The notes beneath the pieces were generated by a model. That model was not told the origin of the DNA, did not search any database, and was given only the letters and a program-made list of their open reading frames with translations. A stretch of 62,878 nucleotides of DNA from Metabacillus lacus. GTDB taxonomy: Bacteria > Bacillota > Bacilli > Bacillales > Bacillaceae. Below are positions 1 through 8,217 of this stretch, one piece after another. Where the stretch lies: positions 1 through 62,878 of the forward strand of contig NZ_WKKI01000018.1 in NCBI RefSeq assembly GCF_009674805.1, in the 5' to 3' direction. The translations under genes and the position numbers were made by a program. How positions within the stretch are numbered: the stretch's first letter is position 1; every line of letters begins with the position of its first letter.

Positions 1-123
1 TAAGGCTTCTAACCGTCGGTGCAACGGGATAGCCTAATCCATAACTAGCGGTTACGCTGGTGTTCTTAGGAATCCCCCACTTCAAACAGCTCGCAAGAGC
101 CAGTTAAGTGGCGGGTAGTTCAA
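1..123 (+). mobile_element. Right end of an IS200/IS605-type element
   Basis: The first 123 bases look like the 3' terminus of an IS605-family element: an imperfect subterminal hairpin (CCCACTT at 76-82 with AAGTGGCGGG at 106-115, enclosing a smaller GCTCGCAAGAGC hairpin at 89-100) followed by the terminal TTCAA. Immediately upstream is a short reading frame (codons 2-37) ending in ...RRCNGIA and a stop, which fits the last residues of a TnpB protein. The window starts inside the element, so neither TnpB nor the left end can be checked. Recognition rests on the recalled layout of such ends in Bacillaceae, not on a database search. Confidence 0.72.
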
Positions 124-140
124 ATTCTCTTGGTTGAAAT
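1..140 (+). ncRNA. Possible TnpB-associated reRNA (omega RNA) 3' part
   Basis: In IS605-type elements the 3' end of tnpB and the right end are transcribed as a guide RNA whose guide is the flanking host DNA just outside the element. Here that flank would be the bases from about 124 on, antisense to the end of the rpiR-like gene. The scaffold hairpin is visible; transcription and an intact TnpB are not. This is inference from family knowledge. Confidence 0.35.
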
Positions 141-974
141 CGCTTTTCTCATTTTTTCAAGCGCTTCCTGCCCGTTTTCTTTCAGTGATCTCATGACAAT
201 TACATACAAAGCATCCACATAGCTTAACTGAGCAATCCGAGAGGACAGTGCTTCTGATCTGTAATCTGTTTCATCAGAAAGTGTATAAAGTGAAAGGTCT
301 GCCAGCTTTGTAAGCGGGGATTTGGCCATATTTGTGATCGCAACGGTTTTTGCACCTGTTTTTCCAGCCACTTCGCAAACATCAAGGATATCCTTTGTGG
401 AGCCTGAATGAGACAGGAAAATAGCGCAATCATTTTTTCTCAGCTGAGATGCACTCATTAACTGAATGTGGGAGTCAGATGGTGCAGACACATTTAATCC
501 TGTACGGATAAATTTGTGATAGGCATCCATGGCAAGAATTGAAGATCCCCCGCTTCCATAAAATTCTATCTTGCCGGCTCCGGTAATAAAATCTGCCGCT
601 TTTTCCAATGCGGAGGTGTCTACAATCTGCAATGTGTCTTCAAGCGTTTTCATATTGGAACGAAAAACTTTGCTGGCAAGTGCTTTTGTATCATCCTCTT
701 CAGTTATTTCATCATGAATATTTTTAATAGGGGTAACGACCTCGGAAGCCAGAGCAATTTTCATAGATTGATATCCGGTAAAACCTATTCGCTTACAAAA
801 CCGGAAAACGGTAGAATCAGCAACTCCCAACTCTTCTGCAAATTGGGTGATGCTTAAATGAATGATATTTTTTGGATCATTCAAAATAAAATCTGCAATC
901 TGAGATTCCTTCGCACTGAAGCTCGGGTAAAGCGACCGGATCTTAGCCAGACATAAATGATTATTCATATTCAT
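120..974 (-). CDS. MurR/RpiR family transcriptional regulator (SIS domain)
   Basis: A 284-residue protein with an N-terminal helix-turn-helix of the RpiR type (about residues 1-80, recognition region around GVADSTVFRFCKRIGF) and a C-terminal sugar-isomerase (SIS) fold that binds phosphosugars (YGSGGSS near 140, SHSGSTKD near 190). Length is normal for the family. It is divergent from the gluconate genes starting at 1123 and is probably their regulator, taking the place of GntR; the likely effector is gluconate-6-phosphate or a related sugar acid, which is inference. Its stop codon (TCA at 120-122 on the plus strand) coincides with the terminal TTCAA of the adjoining insertion element, so the last residues may have been altered by the insertion. 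No strong ribosome binding site is visible. Confidence 0.88.
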   Translation of the reverse strand: MNMNNHLCLAKIRSLYPSFSAKESQIADFILNDPKNIIHLSITQFAEELGVADSTVFRFCKRIGFTGYQSMKIALASEVVTPIKNIHDEITEEDDTKALASKVFRSNMKTLEDTLQIVDTSALEKAADFITGAGKIEFYGSGGSSILAMDAYHKFIRTGLNVSAPSDSHIQLMSASQLRKNDCAIFLSHSGSTKDILDVCEVAGKTGAKTVAITNMAKSPLTKLADLSLYTLSDETDYRSEALSSRIAQLSYVDALYVIVMRSLKENGQEALEKMRKAISTKRI

Positions 975-999
975 TATTTACTCAGTCCTTGTCTTCTTT

Positions 1000-1020
1000 A
1001 ATGAAATGGTACTTTTCATT
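1000..1020. promoter_or_regulatory. Small inverted repeat upstream of the RpiR gene
   Basis: AATGAAA (1000-1006) and TTTCATT (1014-1020) form a perfect 7-bp inverted repeat in the leader of the regulator gene. It could be a second operator for autoregulation; nothing else supports this. Confidence 0.3.
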
Positions 1021-1040
1021 ATAAAATAAAAAAAATTTCT

Positions 1041-1055
1041 TTGAAAGCGATTGCA
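1041..1055 (+). promoter_or_regulatory. Catabolite-responsive element (cre) for CcpA
   Basis: TTGAAAGCGATTGCA fits the Bacillus cre consensus WTGNAANCGNWNNCW at every defined position. It overlaps the -35 region of the gluconate gene promoter, so CcpA binding should block initiation when preferred sugars are present. Confidence 0.8.
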
Positions 1056-1078
1056 AATAAAATAATTTTCTTTATAAT
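1051..1078 (+). promoter_or_regulatory. SigA promoter of the gluconate genes
   Basis: TTGCAA (1051-1056) and TATAAT (1073-1078) are separated by 16 bp. The -35 box is inside the cre site and the -10 box lies at the inner edge of the operator palindrome, so both regulators could occlude RNA polymerase. Confidence 0.65.
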
Positions 1079-1101
1079 TGAATATATAAAGAAAATTATT
1101 T
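1060..1101. promoter_or_regulatory. Long palindromic operator, likely for the RpiR regulator
   Basis: Two 17-bp arms, 1060-1076 and 1085-1101, are exact inverted copies (AAATAATTTTCTTTATA and its complement) separated by 8 bases. The site covers the -10 region of the promoter for the 1123 gene. RpiR-family dimers bind such palindromes. Assignment to the neighbouring regulator is inference from divergence and position. Confidence 0.65.
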
Positions 1102-1122
1102 CGATATAGGCGGTGCTTACAT

Positions 1123-2022
1123 ATGAAAGTGGGTATGATTGGATTAGGAAAAATGGGTTTTAACCTTGCATTACAACTGAATGAAAGAAATTTTGATGTA
1201 GAAGCATTTGATTTAAACGCAGAGGCTGTAGAAAAAATTTCCGCTAGAGGAATCTCAGCTCACTCCTCTATCACGCAGCTGACAAAGGCCTTTCCGGATA
1301 GAAAAATTTTGTGGCTGATGGTTCCGGCTGGAGAAGCTACAGAATCTGTTTTTCAGCAGCTGCTGGCAGCATGCAATGAAGGCGATATCATTATCGACGG
1401 AGGAAATGCTCACTATCAGGATTCAATACGAAGAGATGCGCTGGCAGCAGAAAAAGGTGTTTTCTTTTTTGATTGCGGGACCAGCGGAGGAACTGAGGGT
1501 GCCTTGAATGGAGCCTGTCTAATGATTGGCGGAAATAAAGAGGTGTTTTCATCCATTGAGTCAATTTTCAAAGAGATTTCAGTTGAAAACGGTTACCTGC
1601 ATACGGGACCTGCTGGAAGCGGCCATTATCTTAAAATGATACATAACGGAATTGAATATGGCATGATGCAGGCAATCGCTGAAGGATTTGAAGTATTGGA
1701 TAAAAGTCCTTTTCCTTATGATTTCAAAGAAGTTGCCAAAGTGTTTAATCATGGCTCCGTGATTCGTTCGTGGCTGATGGAATTAACAGAATCAGCTTTT
1801 GAGAAGGATGAGAAACTCTCCTCCATCAAAGGAGTCATGCATTCCTCAGGAGAAGGAAAATGGACGGTTGAGGAAGCACTGAATCTGCAAACAGCCACTC
1901 CCATTATCGCTCTTTCGTTAATGATGCGGTACCGGTCAATTGAAACGGATACATTCTCAGGAAAAGTGGTAGCAGCGCTGCGCAATGAATTTGGCGGCCA
2001 TGCTGTAGAGAAAAATGAATAG
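1123..2022 (+). CDS. 6-phosphogluconate dehydrogenase, decarboxylating (short form)
   Basis: Oxidises 6-phosphogluconate to ribulose-5-phosphate and CO2. At 299 residues it is the short type resembling B. subtilis YqeC, not the 470-residue Gnd/GntZ type; the short type is usually NAD-dependent. Visible are the Rossmann motif GLGKMG (residues 7-12), the substrate motif DGGNAHYQDS near 92 and GPAGSGHYLKMIHNGIEYG near 162-180 with the catalytic lysine. It is first in the gluconate operon; its stop is followed by a strong AGGAGG for the next gene. Start chosen at the ATG after a weak AGGCGG-like site. Together with kinase and permease it provides full gluconate catabolism. Confidence 0.9.
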   Translation: MKVGMIGLGKMGFNLALQLNERNFDVEAFDLNAEAVEKISARGISAHSSITQLTKAFPDRKILWLMVPAGEATESVFQQLLAACNEGDIIIDGGNAHYQDSIRRDALAAEKGVFFFDCGTSGGTEGALNGACLMIGGNKEVFSSIESIFKEISVENGYLHTGPAGSGHYLKMIHNGIEYGMMQAIAEGFEVLDKSPFPYDFKEVAKVFNHGSVIRSWLMELTESAFEKDEKLSSIKGVMHSSGEGKWTVEEALNLQTATPIIALSLMMRYRSIETDTFSGKVVAALRNEFGGHAVEKNE

Positions 2023-2034
2023 GAGGCTAATGTG

Positions 2035-3375
2035 ATGGATGGTTCAATGTTAATTATCATTGCAATTGCAGGTATATTTTCACTGTTATATTTGGTGATG
2101 GGCGTGAAGCTCCACGCATTTGTGGCATTGCTGCTTGTCAGTTTACTAGTTGGAATTGCAGCAGGGATGCCGCTTGGAGAGATTCTTAGTTCAGTAGAAT
2201 CCGGAATGGGAGGAACCCTTGGATTTGTCGCGGTTGTTGTAGGCTTAGGTGCAATGTTTGGCCGAATGCTTGAAGTTTCAGGCGGAGCAGAGCGTCTTGC
2301 TCAGACTCTTATTGGCAAGTTCGGTGAAAAAAATTCGCAATGGGCACTGGGCATAACAGGGTTTATTGTAGCGATTCCAGTCTTTTTTGATGTTGGTTTT
2401 ATCATTTTGGTGCCGATCATATACGGTCTGGCTAAAAAAACAGGAAAGTCTCTTTTATTCTATGGAATACCGCTGCTGGCAGGTTTGGCGGTTACGCATG
2501 CCTATATTCCTCCTACTCCTGGTCCAATTGCAGTAGCAACAATTATTCAAGCAGATCTTGGCTGGGTCATTTTGTTTGGTGCACTTGCCGGGATTCCTTC
2601 TATGATTCTTGCAGGTCCTGTTTTTGGTAAATTCATAGCAAAGCGTATTCATGTAACAGTGCCTGAATATATGGAAGTGGAGAAAAAAGAATACGACAAA
2701 GATCTTCCAAGCTTCGGCTTAATTGCGTTTTTAGTGTTTATTCCTTTAATCCTTATATTGGCAAATACCCTTTCAGGTGTGCTTTTAGAGGAAGGAAATA
2801 CGGTCCGTTCTTTCCTGGCATTTTTAGGCCATCCCTTTGTTGCATTAACGATTGCTACACTTTTAACATTTGTCCTTCTTGGGACACGCCGCGGGTACAC
2901 GAGAGATGAGGTTCAGGAAATTGCAACAAAGGCCCTTGAACCTGCCGGGATCATTATTCTTGTTACCGGCGCCGGGGGAGTATTTAAACAAATCCTGATC
3001 GATTCCGGTGTTGGGGACGTTTTAGGTCAAATGATGGCAAATTCTGCTCTGCCTCCTATCATGATGGCATTTGCCATAGCGCTATTGGTCCGCATCGCGC
3101 AAGGTTCTGCCACTGTTGCCATGGTAACAGCAGCAGGTCTGATCACGCCATTGATTGACGCCATAGGTTATTCTGGCCCAATCCTTGGGCTGATTGTTAT
3201 TGCTATTGCTGCAGGAGCTACAGCTGTATCACATGTGAACGATTCAGGCTTCTGGCTCGTAAACCGTTTCTTCGGGCTCGATGTAAAAGATACCTTGAAA
3301 ACCTGGACAGTGATGGAAACGATTATAGGAGTCACCGGCTTCCTGGTTGTGTTCACAATCAGTCTGTTTATATAA
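2035..3375 (+). CDS. gntP: GntP family gluconate:H+ symporter
   Basis: A very hydrophobic 446-residue membrane protein with about 12 predicted helices and the GntP family signatures: PVFFDVGFI in the first third, AYIPPTPGPIA around residue 155, and HVNDSGFW near 400. It would import gluconate (or a related sugar acid) with protons. AGGAGG at 2021-2026 is 8 bases from ATG 2035; a GTG one codon earlier (2032) is possible but too close. It lies 9-12 bases after the dehydrogenase gene and before the kinase gene, from which it is separated by a terminator-like hairpin. Confidence 0.9.
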   Translation: MDGSMLIIIAIAGIFSLLYLVMGVKLHAFVALLLVSLLVGIAAGMPLGEILSSVESGMGGTLGFVAVVVGLGAMFGRMLEVSGGAERLAQTLIGKFGEKNSQWALGITGFIVAIPVFFDVGFIILVPIIYGLAKKTGKSLLFYGIPLLAGLAVTHAYIPPTPGPIAVATIIQADLGWVILFGALAGIPSMILAGPVFGKFIAKRIHVTVPEYMEVEKKEYDKDLPSFGLIAFLVFIPLILILANTLSGVLLEEGNTVRSFLAFLGHPFVALTIATLLTFVLLGTRRGYTRDEVQEIATKALEPAGIIILVTGAGGVFKQILIDSGVGDVLGQMMANSALPPIMMAFAIALLVRIAQGSATVAMVTAAGLITPLIDAIGYSGPILGLIVIAIAAGATAVSHVNDSGFWLVNRFFGLDVKDTLKTWTVMETIIGVTGFLVVFTISLFI

Positions 3376-3418
3376 TAGAAGAGCAGACAATATCTGAAAA
3401 ATATAAATAAAAAACAAA

Positions 3419-3450
3419 AGAGCTGACAACACAATTTGTCAGCTCTTCGC
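3419..3450. terminator. Terminator-like hairpin inside the gluconate operon
   Basis: A perfect 11-bp stem (AGAGCTGACAA, 3419-3429, with 3436-3446) and a 6-base loop sits between permease and kinase genes. The T-rich stretch (3454-3459) begins several bases after the stem, so termination may be partial and act as an internal attenuator that lowers kinase expression. An A-rich tract on the other side would also support termination on the minus strand. Confidence 0.6.
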
Positions 3451-3476
3451 TCATTTTTTCTGTAGGAGGAAACGGA

Positions 3477-5012
3477 ATGAAACATACACATATGATTGGT
3501 GTTGATATTGGAACAACGAGTACGAAAGCTGTAGTATTTAGGAAAAACGGGGATTTCGTTTCCAGGGAAAATATCGAATACCCGCTTTATACACCTCATC
3601 CCGGAACAGCTGAGCAGGATCCTGATGAAATTTCCAAGGCCGTTCTGCAGGCGATACGCCGAAGTATGACTTCCAGCGGCCTTCCAAAAGAGGCGATCGC
3701 CTTTGTTTCCTTCAGTTCTGCCATGCACAGTGTAATTGCCATAGATGAAGCAGGGAATCCGCTGACAAAATCGATTACCTGGGCAGACAATCGAAGCAAT
3801 GATTATGCGCTGAAGATAAAAGAGCAAAACGGCCATGACATTTACCTTCGAACAGGTACACCAATTCATCCAATGTCTCCCCTTTCAAAGCTTGCATGGC
3901 TCCATGCTGAACAGCCTGAGCTTTGCAAAAAGGCAGCTAAATTCATTTCTATTAAGGAATATGTATTCTTCAAGTTATTCGGGAAATTTGAAGTCGATTA
4001 TTCCATCGCATCAGCAACCGGGATGTTTAACCTGCAGAAGCTAAACTGGGATGAGGAAGCACTAAGCATCGCAGGAGTAACACCTCAGAAGCTTTCCATT
4101 CCAGTTGATACGACTCATTTTCAGCAGGGATTATCCGCAGTTCATGCCTCAGTAATGGGACTTCCTGCTGATACCCCATTTTACCTTGGAGCAAGTGATG
4201 GCGTCCTGTCCAATCTTGGGGTAAATGCAATTGACAAAGGATCTGTTGCAGTCACGATCGGAACTAGCGGAGCAATCCGAACAGTTACAGATAAGCCTGT
4301 TACAGATCCGAAAGGACGAATATTCTGTTATGCGTTGACGAAGGACCGGTGGGTAATCGGCGGTCCGGTTAACAATGGAGGTATGATTTTCAGATGGCTT
4401 CGGGATGAGCTGTGCCAGGATCTTGTAAAAGAAGCGATGCTGTCGGGCACAAATCCGTATGATCTGCTTACTGCGATTGCTGATGGAGTTCCTCCAGGTT
4501 CTCACGGCCTTATCTTCCATCCTTATATGGCCGGGGAACGCGCGCCTATCTGGGACGCCAATGCCAGAGGATCCTTTTTCGGCCTGAGTTTACATCACAA
4601 AAAGGAAGATATGGTGCGGGCAGTATTAGAAGGGATTTTGTTTAATCTTTACAGTGTCCTGCTTGCACTTGAAGAATTAATTGGAGAACCTAAGCGTATT
4701 CAGGCAACAGGAGGATTTGCACAATCGGGAATATTACGTCAAATGATATCTGATATTTTTGATCAGGAAGTCGTTGTTCCGGAAAGCTTTGAAAGCTCCT
4801 GTTTTGGTGCATGTGTCCTCGGTCTGTATGCGAGAGGAGAAATGGAAAAACTGGAGGATGTCACTAGTCTTGTCGGCTCGGTTCATACTCATCAGCCGAA
4901 TAAGGAAGCGGCAGCCACTTATCAAAAAGTGGCGCCATTGTACATTCGCTTATCCAGAATGTTTTCTGAGGAATATGAAGAAATTGCAAAACTGCAAAAA
5001 GAACTCTTATGA
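3477..5012 (+). CDS. gntK: Gluconate kinase (FGGY family)
   Basis: Phosphorylates gluconate to 6-phosphogluconate, the substrate of the dehydrogenase encoded upstream. The 511 residues match the FGGY carbohydrate kinase GntK in length. The N-terminal phosphate-1 motif GVDIGTTSTK (residues 8-17) and the second-domain TIGTSGAIR near 262 are visible, with GERAPIWD around 354 and ATGGFAQSG near 410 in the C-terminal domain. A strong TAGGAGG site (3463-3469) sits 7 bases before the ATG. It is the last gene of the cluster and is closed by a good terminator. Confidence 0.92.
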   Translation: MKHTHMIGVDIGTTSTKAVVFRKNGDFVSRENIEYPLYTPHPGTAEQDPDEISKAVLQAIRRSMTSSGLPKEAIAFVSFSSAMHSVIAIDEAGNPLTKSITWADNRSNDYALKIKEQNGHDIYLRTGTPIHPMSPLSKLAWLHAEQPELCKKAAKFISIKEYVFFKLFGKFEVDYSIASATGMFNLQKLNWDEEALSIAGVTPQKLSIPVDTTHFQQGLSAVHASVMGLPADTPFYLGASDGVLSNLGVNAIDKGSVAVTIGTSGAIRTVTDKPVTDPKGRIFCYALTKDRWVIGGPVNNGGMIFRWLRDELCQDLVKEAMLSGTNPYDLLTAIADGVPPGSHGLIFHPYMAGERAPIWDANARGSFFGLSLHHKKEDMVRAVLEGILFNLYSVLLALEELIGEPKRIQATGGFAQSGILRQMISDIFDQEVVVPESFESSCFGACVLGLYARGEMEKLEDVTSLVGSVHTHQPNKEAAATYQKVAPLYIRLSRMFSEEYEEIAKLQKELL

Positions 5013-5014
5013 AC

Positions 5015-5062
5015 AGCAGCCCTTTGAGGATGAAAAATCCTAAAAGGGCTGCTATTTTTTTT
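5015..5062 (+). terminator. Rho-independent terminator after gntK
   Basis: AGCAGCCCT (5015-5023) pairs with AGGGCTGCT (5045-5053), followed by a run of eight T (5055-5062). Confidence 0.85.
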
Positions 5063-5092
5063 AAGCTTGCTGCATGCAAATGTCACTGTATA

Positions 5093-5125
5093 TAAAAAAC
5101 CTTGCTTCCAAAAGGAAAACAAGGC
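5093..5125 (-). terminator. Terminator after efp
   Basis: On the minus strand GCCTTGTTTTCC pairs with GGAAGCAAGG around a TTTT loop and is followed by TTTTTT. It closes the efp transcript and faces the gntK terminator. Confidence 0.75.
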
Positions 5126-5138
5126 TCTTAACTATCTT

Positions 5139-5696
5139 TTACGCGCGTGATACATAGCTGCCGTCAGTAGTATTGACAATCAGGCGGTCACCTTGATTGA
5201 CGAAGAATGGTACTTGAACAGACAGTCCTGTCTGTACAATAGCAGGCTTTGTGCCTCCTGAAGCAGTATCGCCTTTAATGCCCGGCTCTGTTTCAACTAC
5301 TTCAAGTTCTACTGTATTAGGGAGCTCCACTCCAAGAGTTTCCCCATGGAACATCATGATGGATACTTCCATGTTTTCAATAAGATACTTCAGCTCATAT
5401 TCAATGGACCCGGCAGGAAGCTCAAGCTGATCATAGGATTCTGTATCCATAAATATATGCATATCACCGCTTGCATATAAATACTGCATTTTTCTTGTTT
5501 CAATCTGTGCTTTTGCCACTTTCTCGCCTGCACGGAACGTTTTCTCCTGAATGGCGCCTGTACGCAGGTTACGAAGCTTAGAGCGGACGAACGCTGCACC
5601 TTTTCCCGGCTTAACATGCTGAAAGTCCATAACGCGCCAGATCCCATTATCCACTTCTATCGTGAGCCCGGTTCTAAAATCATTTACTGAAATCAT
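5139..5696 (-). CDS. efp: Translation elongation factor P
   Basis: EF-P binds between the ribosomal P and E sites and relieves stalling at polyproline stretches. The 185 residues show the three-domain family layout: KOW-like domain (1-62) and two OB domains (about 67-125 and 130-185). The tip of the first domain reads PGKGAA with Lys32, the residue modified with 5-aminopentanol in B. subtilis. A good AGGAGG (plus-strand TTCCTCCT at 5702-5709) precedes the ATG. It follows pepQ on the same strand at a distance of 69 bases and may be cotranscribed with aroQ-pepQ. Confidence 0.97.
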   Translation of the reverse strand: MISVNDFRTGLTIEVDNGIWRVMDFQHVKPGKGAAFVRSKLRNLRTGAIQEKTFRAGEKVAKAQIETRKMQYLYASGDMHIFMDTESYDQLELPAGSIEYELKYLIENMEVSIMMFHGETLGVELPNTVELEVVETEPGIKGDTASGGTKPAIVQTGLSVQVPFFVNQGDRLIVNTTDGSYVSRA

Positions 5697-5765
5697 TACT
5701 TGTTCCTCCTAAAGCAAAGGCCGGTCAGCCTTTTTATTTCTACTTATTTATGTAGCACAATTGTA

Positions 5766-6827
5766 TCAAAGGATAATCAATTCTTTTGGCGAAGCTGTCA
5801 GGGATTCATTTCCATATTCTGTAATGACAGTATCGTCTTCAATTCTTACACCGCCAAGACCTGCAACATAGATTCCCGGTTCAACCGTCACAACCATGCC
5901 AGGTTCCAAAACCGTATCTGATTTTACTGAAAGAGCCGGCCCTTCATGAACTTCCATACCAAGACCGTGGCCTGTTGAATGCCCAAAGTACTCGCCATAT
6001 CCCTTTTCAGTAATATAATCCCTTGTTAAAGCATCTGCTTCCCTGCCGGTCATACCAGGCTTTATGCCTTCCATACCAAGCAGCTGGGCTTTTAAAACAG
6101 TTTCATATATTTTTTTCAATTCATCCTTAGGCTCTCCCACTGAAATCGTTCTGGTGATGTCAGAACAGTAGCCTTTATAGTATGCGCCAAAATCAAGTGT
6201 TACAAAATCTCCTTTTTCGATCACTTTGCTGCTTGCTACACCATGAGGGAGTGCAGAGCGAATACCCGAAGCAACAATCATATCAAATGAAGAGGATGCT
6301 GCACCATTTTTACGCATGAAAAATTCCAGTTCATTGGCAACTTCCACTTCTTTCAGCCCCGGCTGGATGAACTTAAGAATATGCTGAAAAGCAGCATCTG
6401 CTATCTCTGCAGCTTCCTTTAATATCTTAATCTCTGATGGGGACTTAATCAAGCGTAACTTTTCAACTGCACCCGATACTGGAACAAGTTCAATGCCTGA
6501 CATTTCTTTTTCATAGGCTTTGTATGTTGAATATGTAAGATGATCTTGTTCAAAGCCAAGGCGCCCAATGCCCATTTGTTTTGCCGCAGCTGCTGCTTCT
6601 TCTATAAGAGGCCGTTTATGCTCAATAATTTGAAAATCCTTAATCTGTTCTTCCGCCTGCTTCACATAACGAAAGTCAGTAAGAAAAGCGGCTTTTTCAC
6701 CTGACACCAATGCAACCCCAGCCGTTCCTGTGAAGCCGGTCAGATATCTTCTGTTTACATCGCTTGTCACAAGCAGACCATCCACCTGTAAATCTTTTAA
6801 GCTTCCTTGCAATTTTTCAAGCACCAT
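5766..6827 (-). CDS. yqhT: Xaa-Pro dipeptidase (M24 family, YqhT-like)
   Basis: Cytosolic metallopeptidase that removes residues before proline. The 353 residues comprise a creatinase-like N-terminal domain (to about 125) and the pita-bread catalytic domain with the metal ligands in order: LDFGAYYKGYCSD (two Asp), STGHGLGMEVHEGP (His), VEPGIY (Glu) and a final Glu in RIEDD. The start ATG overlaps the aroQ end by 11 bases, indicating translational coupling. Gene pair aroQ-pepQ-efp is conserved in Bacillus. Confidence 0.95.
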   Translation of the reverse strand: MVLEKLQGSLKDLQVDGLLVTSDVNRRYLTGFTGTAGVALVSGEKAAFLTDFRYVKQAEEQIKDFQIIEHKRPLIEEAAAAAKQMGIGRLGFEQDHLTYSTYKAYEKEMSGIELVPVSGAVEKLRLIKSPSEIKILKEAAEIADAAFQHILKFIQPGLKEVEVANELEFFMRKNGAASSSFDMIVASGIRSALPHGVASSKVIEKGDFVTLDFGAYYKGYCSDITRTISVGEPKDELKKIYETVLKAQLLGMEGIKPGMTGREADALTRDYITEKGYGEYFGHSTGHGLGMEVHEGPALSVKSDTVLEPGMVVTVEPGIYVAGLGGVRIEDDTVITEYGNESLTASPKELIIL

Positions 6828-7269
6828 GATGATTCCCCCTTATTTTCTCTATTAAAGCAAGCAGCGCCAGCTCGTAGCCCTGAAAGCCCAGGCCTGATAT
6901 TTGCCCGTCTGCCACTGGCGCTATGACGGATGTATGTCTGAACTCCTCACGGGCATACACATGTGAAATATGAACCTCAATAACCGGAACTGAAATACTT
7001 GCTACTGCATCACGAATTGCATAGCTGTAATGTGTATATGCACCTGGGTTGAAAACGATGCCTTCATATATTCCTTCTGCTTCGTGAAGCGCATCTATCA
7101 GGGCACCTTCAGAATTTGACTGAAGAAAATCAACCTCTATGCTGTTCCGATCGGCAAAAGCAATCAGTTTGTGCTCGAGATCCTCCAATGTTTCTCTTCC
7201 GTATACATTTGGTTCTCTTAATCCCAGCCTGTTCAAGTTGGGACCGTTCATGATTAAATAGTGTGCCAC
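6817..7269 (-). CDS. aroQ: 3-dehydroquinate dehydratase, type II
   Basis: Third step of the shikimate pathway (3-dehydroquinate to 3-dehydroshikimate). About 150 residues from a GTG start at 7267-7269, chosen because the product then begins VAHYLIMNGPNLN as in homologues and because GAGGAG lies 8 bases upstream; an upstream in-frame ATG (7311) would add a non-conserved 14-residue tail. Type II signatures NGPNLNRLG, the catalytic tyrosine in NVYGRET, NPGAYTHYSYA and EVHISHVYAREEFRH are present. Its stop overlaps the start of pepQ. An aroK gene occurs at 28887. Confidence 0.94.
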   Translation of the reverse strand: MAHYLIMNGPNLNRLGLREPNVYGRETLEDLEHKLIAFADRNSIEVDFLQSNSEGALIDALHEAEGIYEGIVFNPGAYTHYSYAIRDAVASISVPVIEVHISHVYAREEFRHTSVIAPVADGQISGLGFQGYELALLALIEKIRGNHHGA

Positions 7270-7369
7270 CTTGCATTCTCCTCTGCAAAAAGTTGTTGCA
7301 GCTATTTGCATTCTTTCCTGCAGCAGGCAGGGTTCTCAGGCAGTTGTACATCTTGATCCCAACAACAAG

Positions 7370-7407
7370 AGCAAAAAAAAGAATGCCTATTTATTAGACA
7401 TTCTACC
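7370..7407 (-). terminator. Terminator after yqhR
   Basis: Minus strand AGAATGTCTA pairs with TAGGCATTCT and is followed by eight T. It ends the yqhR transcript in front of aroQ. Confidence 0.75.
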
Positions 7408-7434
7408 ACAACCCGCGATTATGCACATCTCCTA

Positions 7435-7965
7435 TTAGTCAGCTGCGTGAAAGCGTTTATCCGTGAGCATCTCATTATGTTCAAAAGAAATGGAGTAACC
7501 TACAAAAACACCATACAAAAGATAGAGACAGGCGCTTGTGATCACTGTTTCTCTTTTTAATTGAAAGATGGTTTTCACATCCGGGAAAATAGGATTCAGT
7601 ACTAAAAATACCAGCCCCCATAACGCAAGGCCAAACACCATGCCCATCCACATGCCCTTAAAGCTTTTAAGAAAAAGAAAGTATCCGAGGGCTGAACCTA
7701 CAGACAAAAGCCCAATGACCAAAATGCTGATGATATTGCCGAGCACTGTGTTCTTCCAATCTCCAATCATCACAGGCTGAAGAATCATGTTGGGTTCAAT
7801 TTCAGTAAAATTAAATATATGGGCTGCCCATCCAGCTGAAGCCCAAAGCACTCCGCCAATAAAACCTGTGATAAGCGCCCGGGCGATAAATGGCAGGGGC
7901 TGCTCCCGCTTGTTCTGTTCCAGTCCAGGTTCCTTTTTGCTCTCTTCTTGATTTTTATCCTCCAT
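7435..7965 (-). CDS. yqhR: YqhR family membrane protein
   Basis: A 176-residue protein with a charged, Glu/Lys-rich first 25 residues and about four hydrophobic segments (roughly 27-50, 68-96, 100-122 and 135-155). It matches the position and size of YqhR, a conserved Bacillus membrane protein of unknown function. ATG at 7963-7965 has GGAGGTGC just upstream. It is divergent from yqhQ with about 250 bases in between. Confidence 0.8.
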   Translation of the reverse strand: MEDKNQEESKKEPGLEQNKREQPLPFIARALITGFIGGVLWASAGWAAHIFNFTEIEPNMILQPVMIGDWKNTVLGNIISILVIGLLSVGSALGYFLFLKSFKGMWMGMVFGLALWGLVFLVLNPIFPDVKTIFQLKRETVITSACLYLLYGVFVGYSISFEHNEMLTDKRFHAAD

Positions 7966-8217
7966 GGATGCACCTCCTTTTCCCTATTATGTCCAAATAT
8001 GGCTGAGAGCATGTTTTTTTCCGTTATGTGTAAAACTGTTTTTGATGGGTATACTAGCAATTAGATGGAGAAAGGTTCGCTCAAATCATTCTCTCCTTCT
8101 GTTTTCTCCGAAAATAACTCCTTCTCCTAGAGGTTTCAAGCCGTTTTATGTAGAATAGAATTAATAAACAAATTCCCATTTTGGTTTATTGCATTCTAAA
8201 AATAGGTTGGTGTGTTC
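7966..8217. other. Divergent intergenic region yqhR/yqhQ
   Basis: Carries the yqhR ribosome binding site and, near 8150-8165 (TAGAATAGAAT), a plausible -10 region for yqhQ. No gene, repeat or RNA motif recognised. Confidence 0.5.

Noticed and set aside
3168-3869. Long minus-strand open frame opposite gntP and gntK (233 codons)
   Set aside because: It lies antisense to two well-supported genes, has no ribosome binding site and its product has no domain sense.
5015-5062. Part of a regulatory RNA rather than a terminator
   Set aside because: The simple stem with eight T directly after gntK is fully explained as a terminator.
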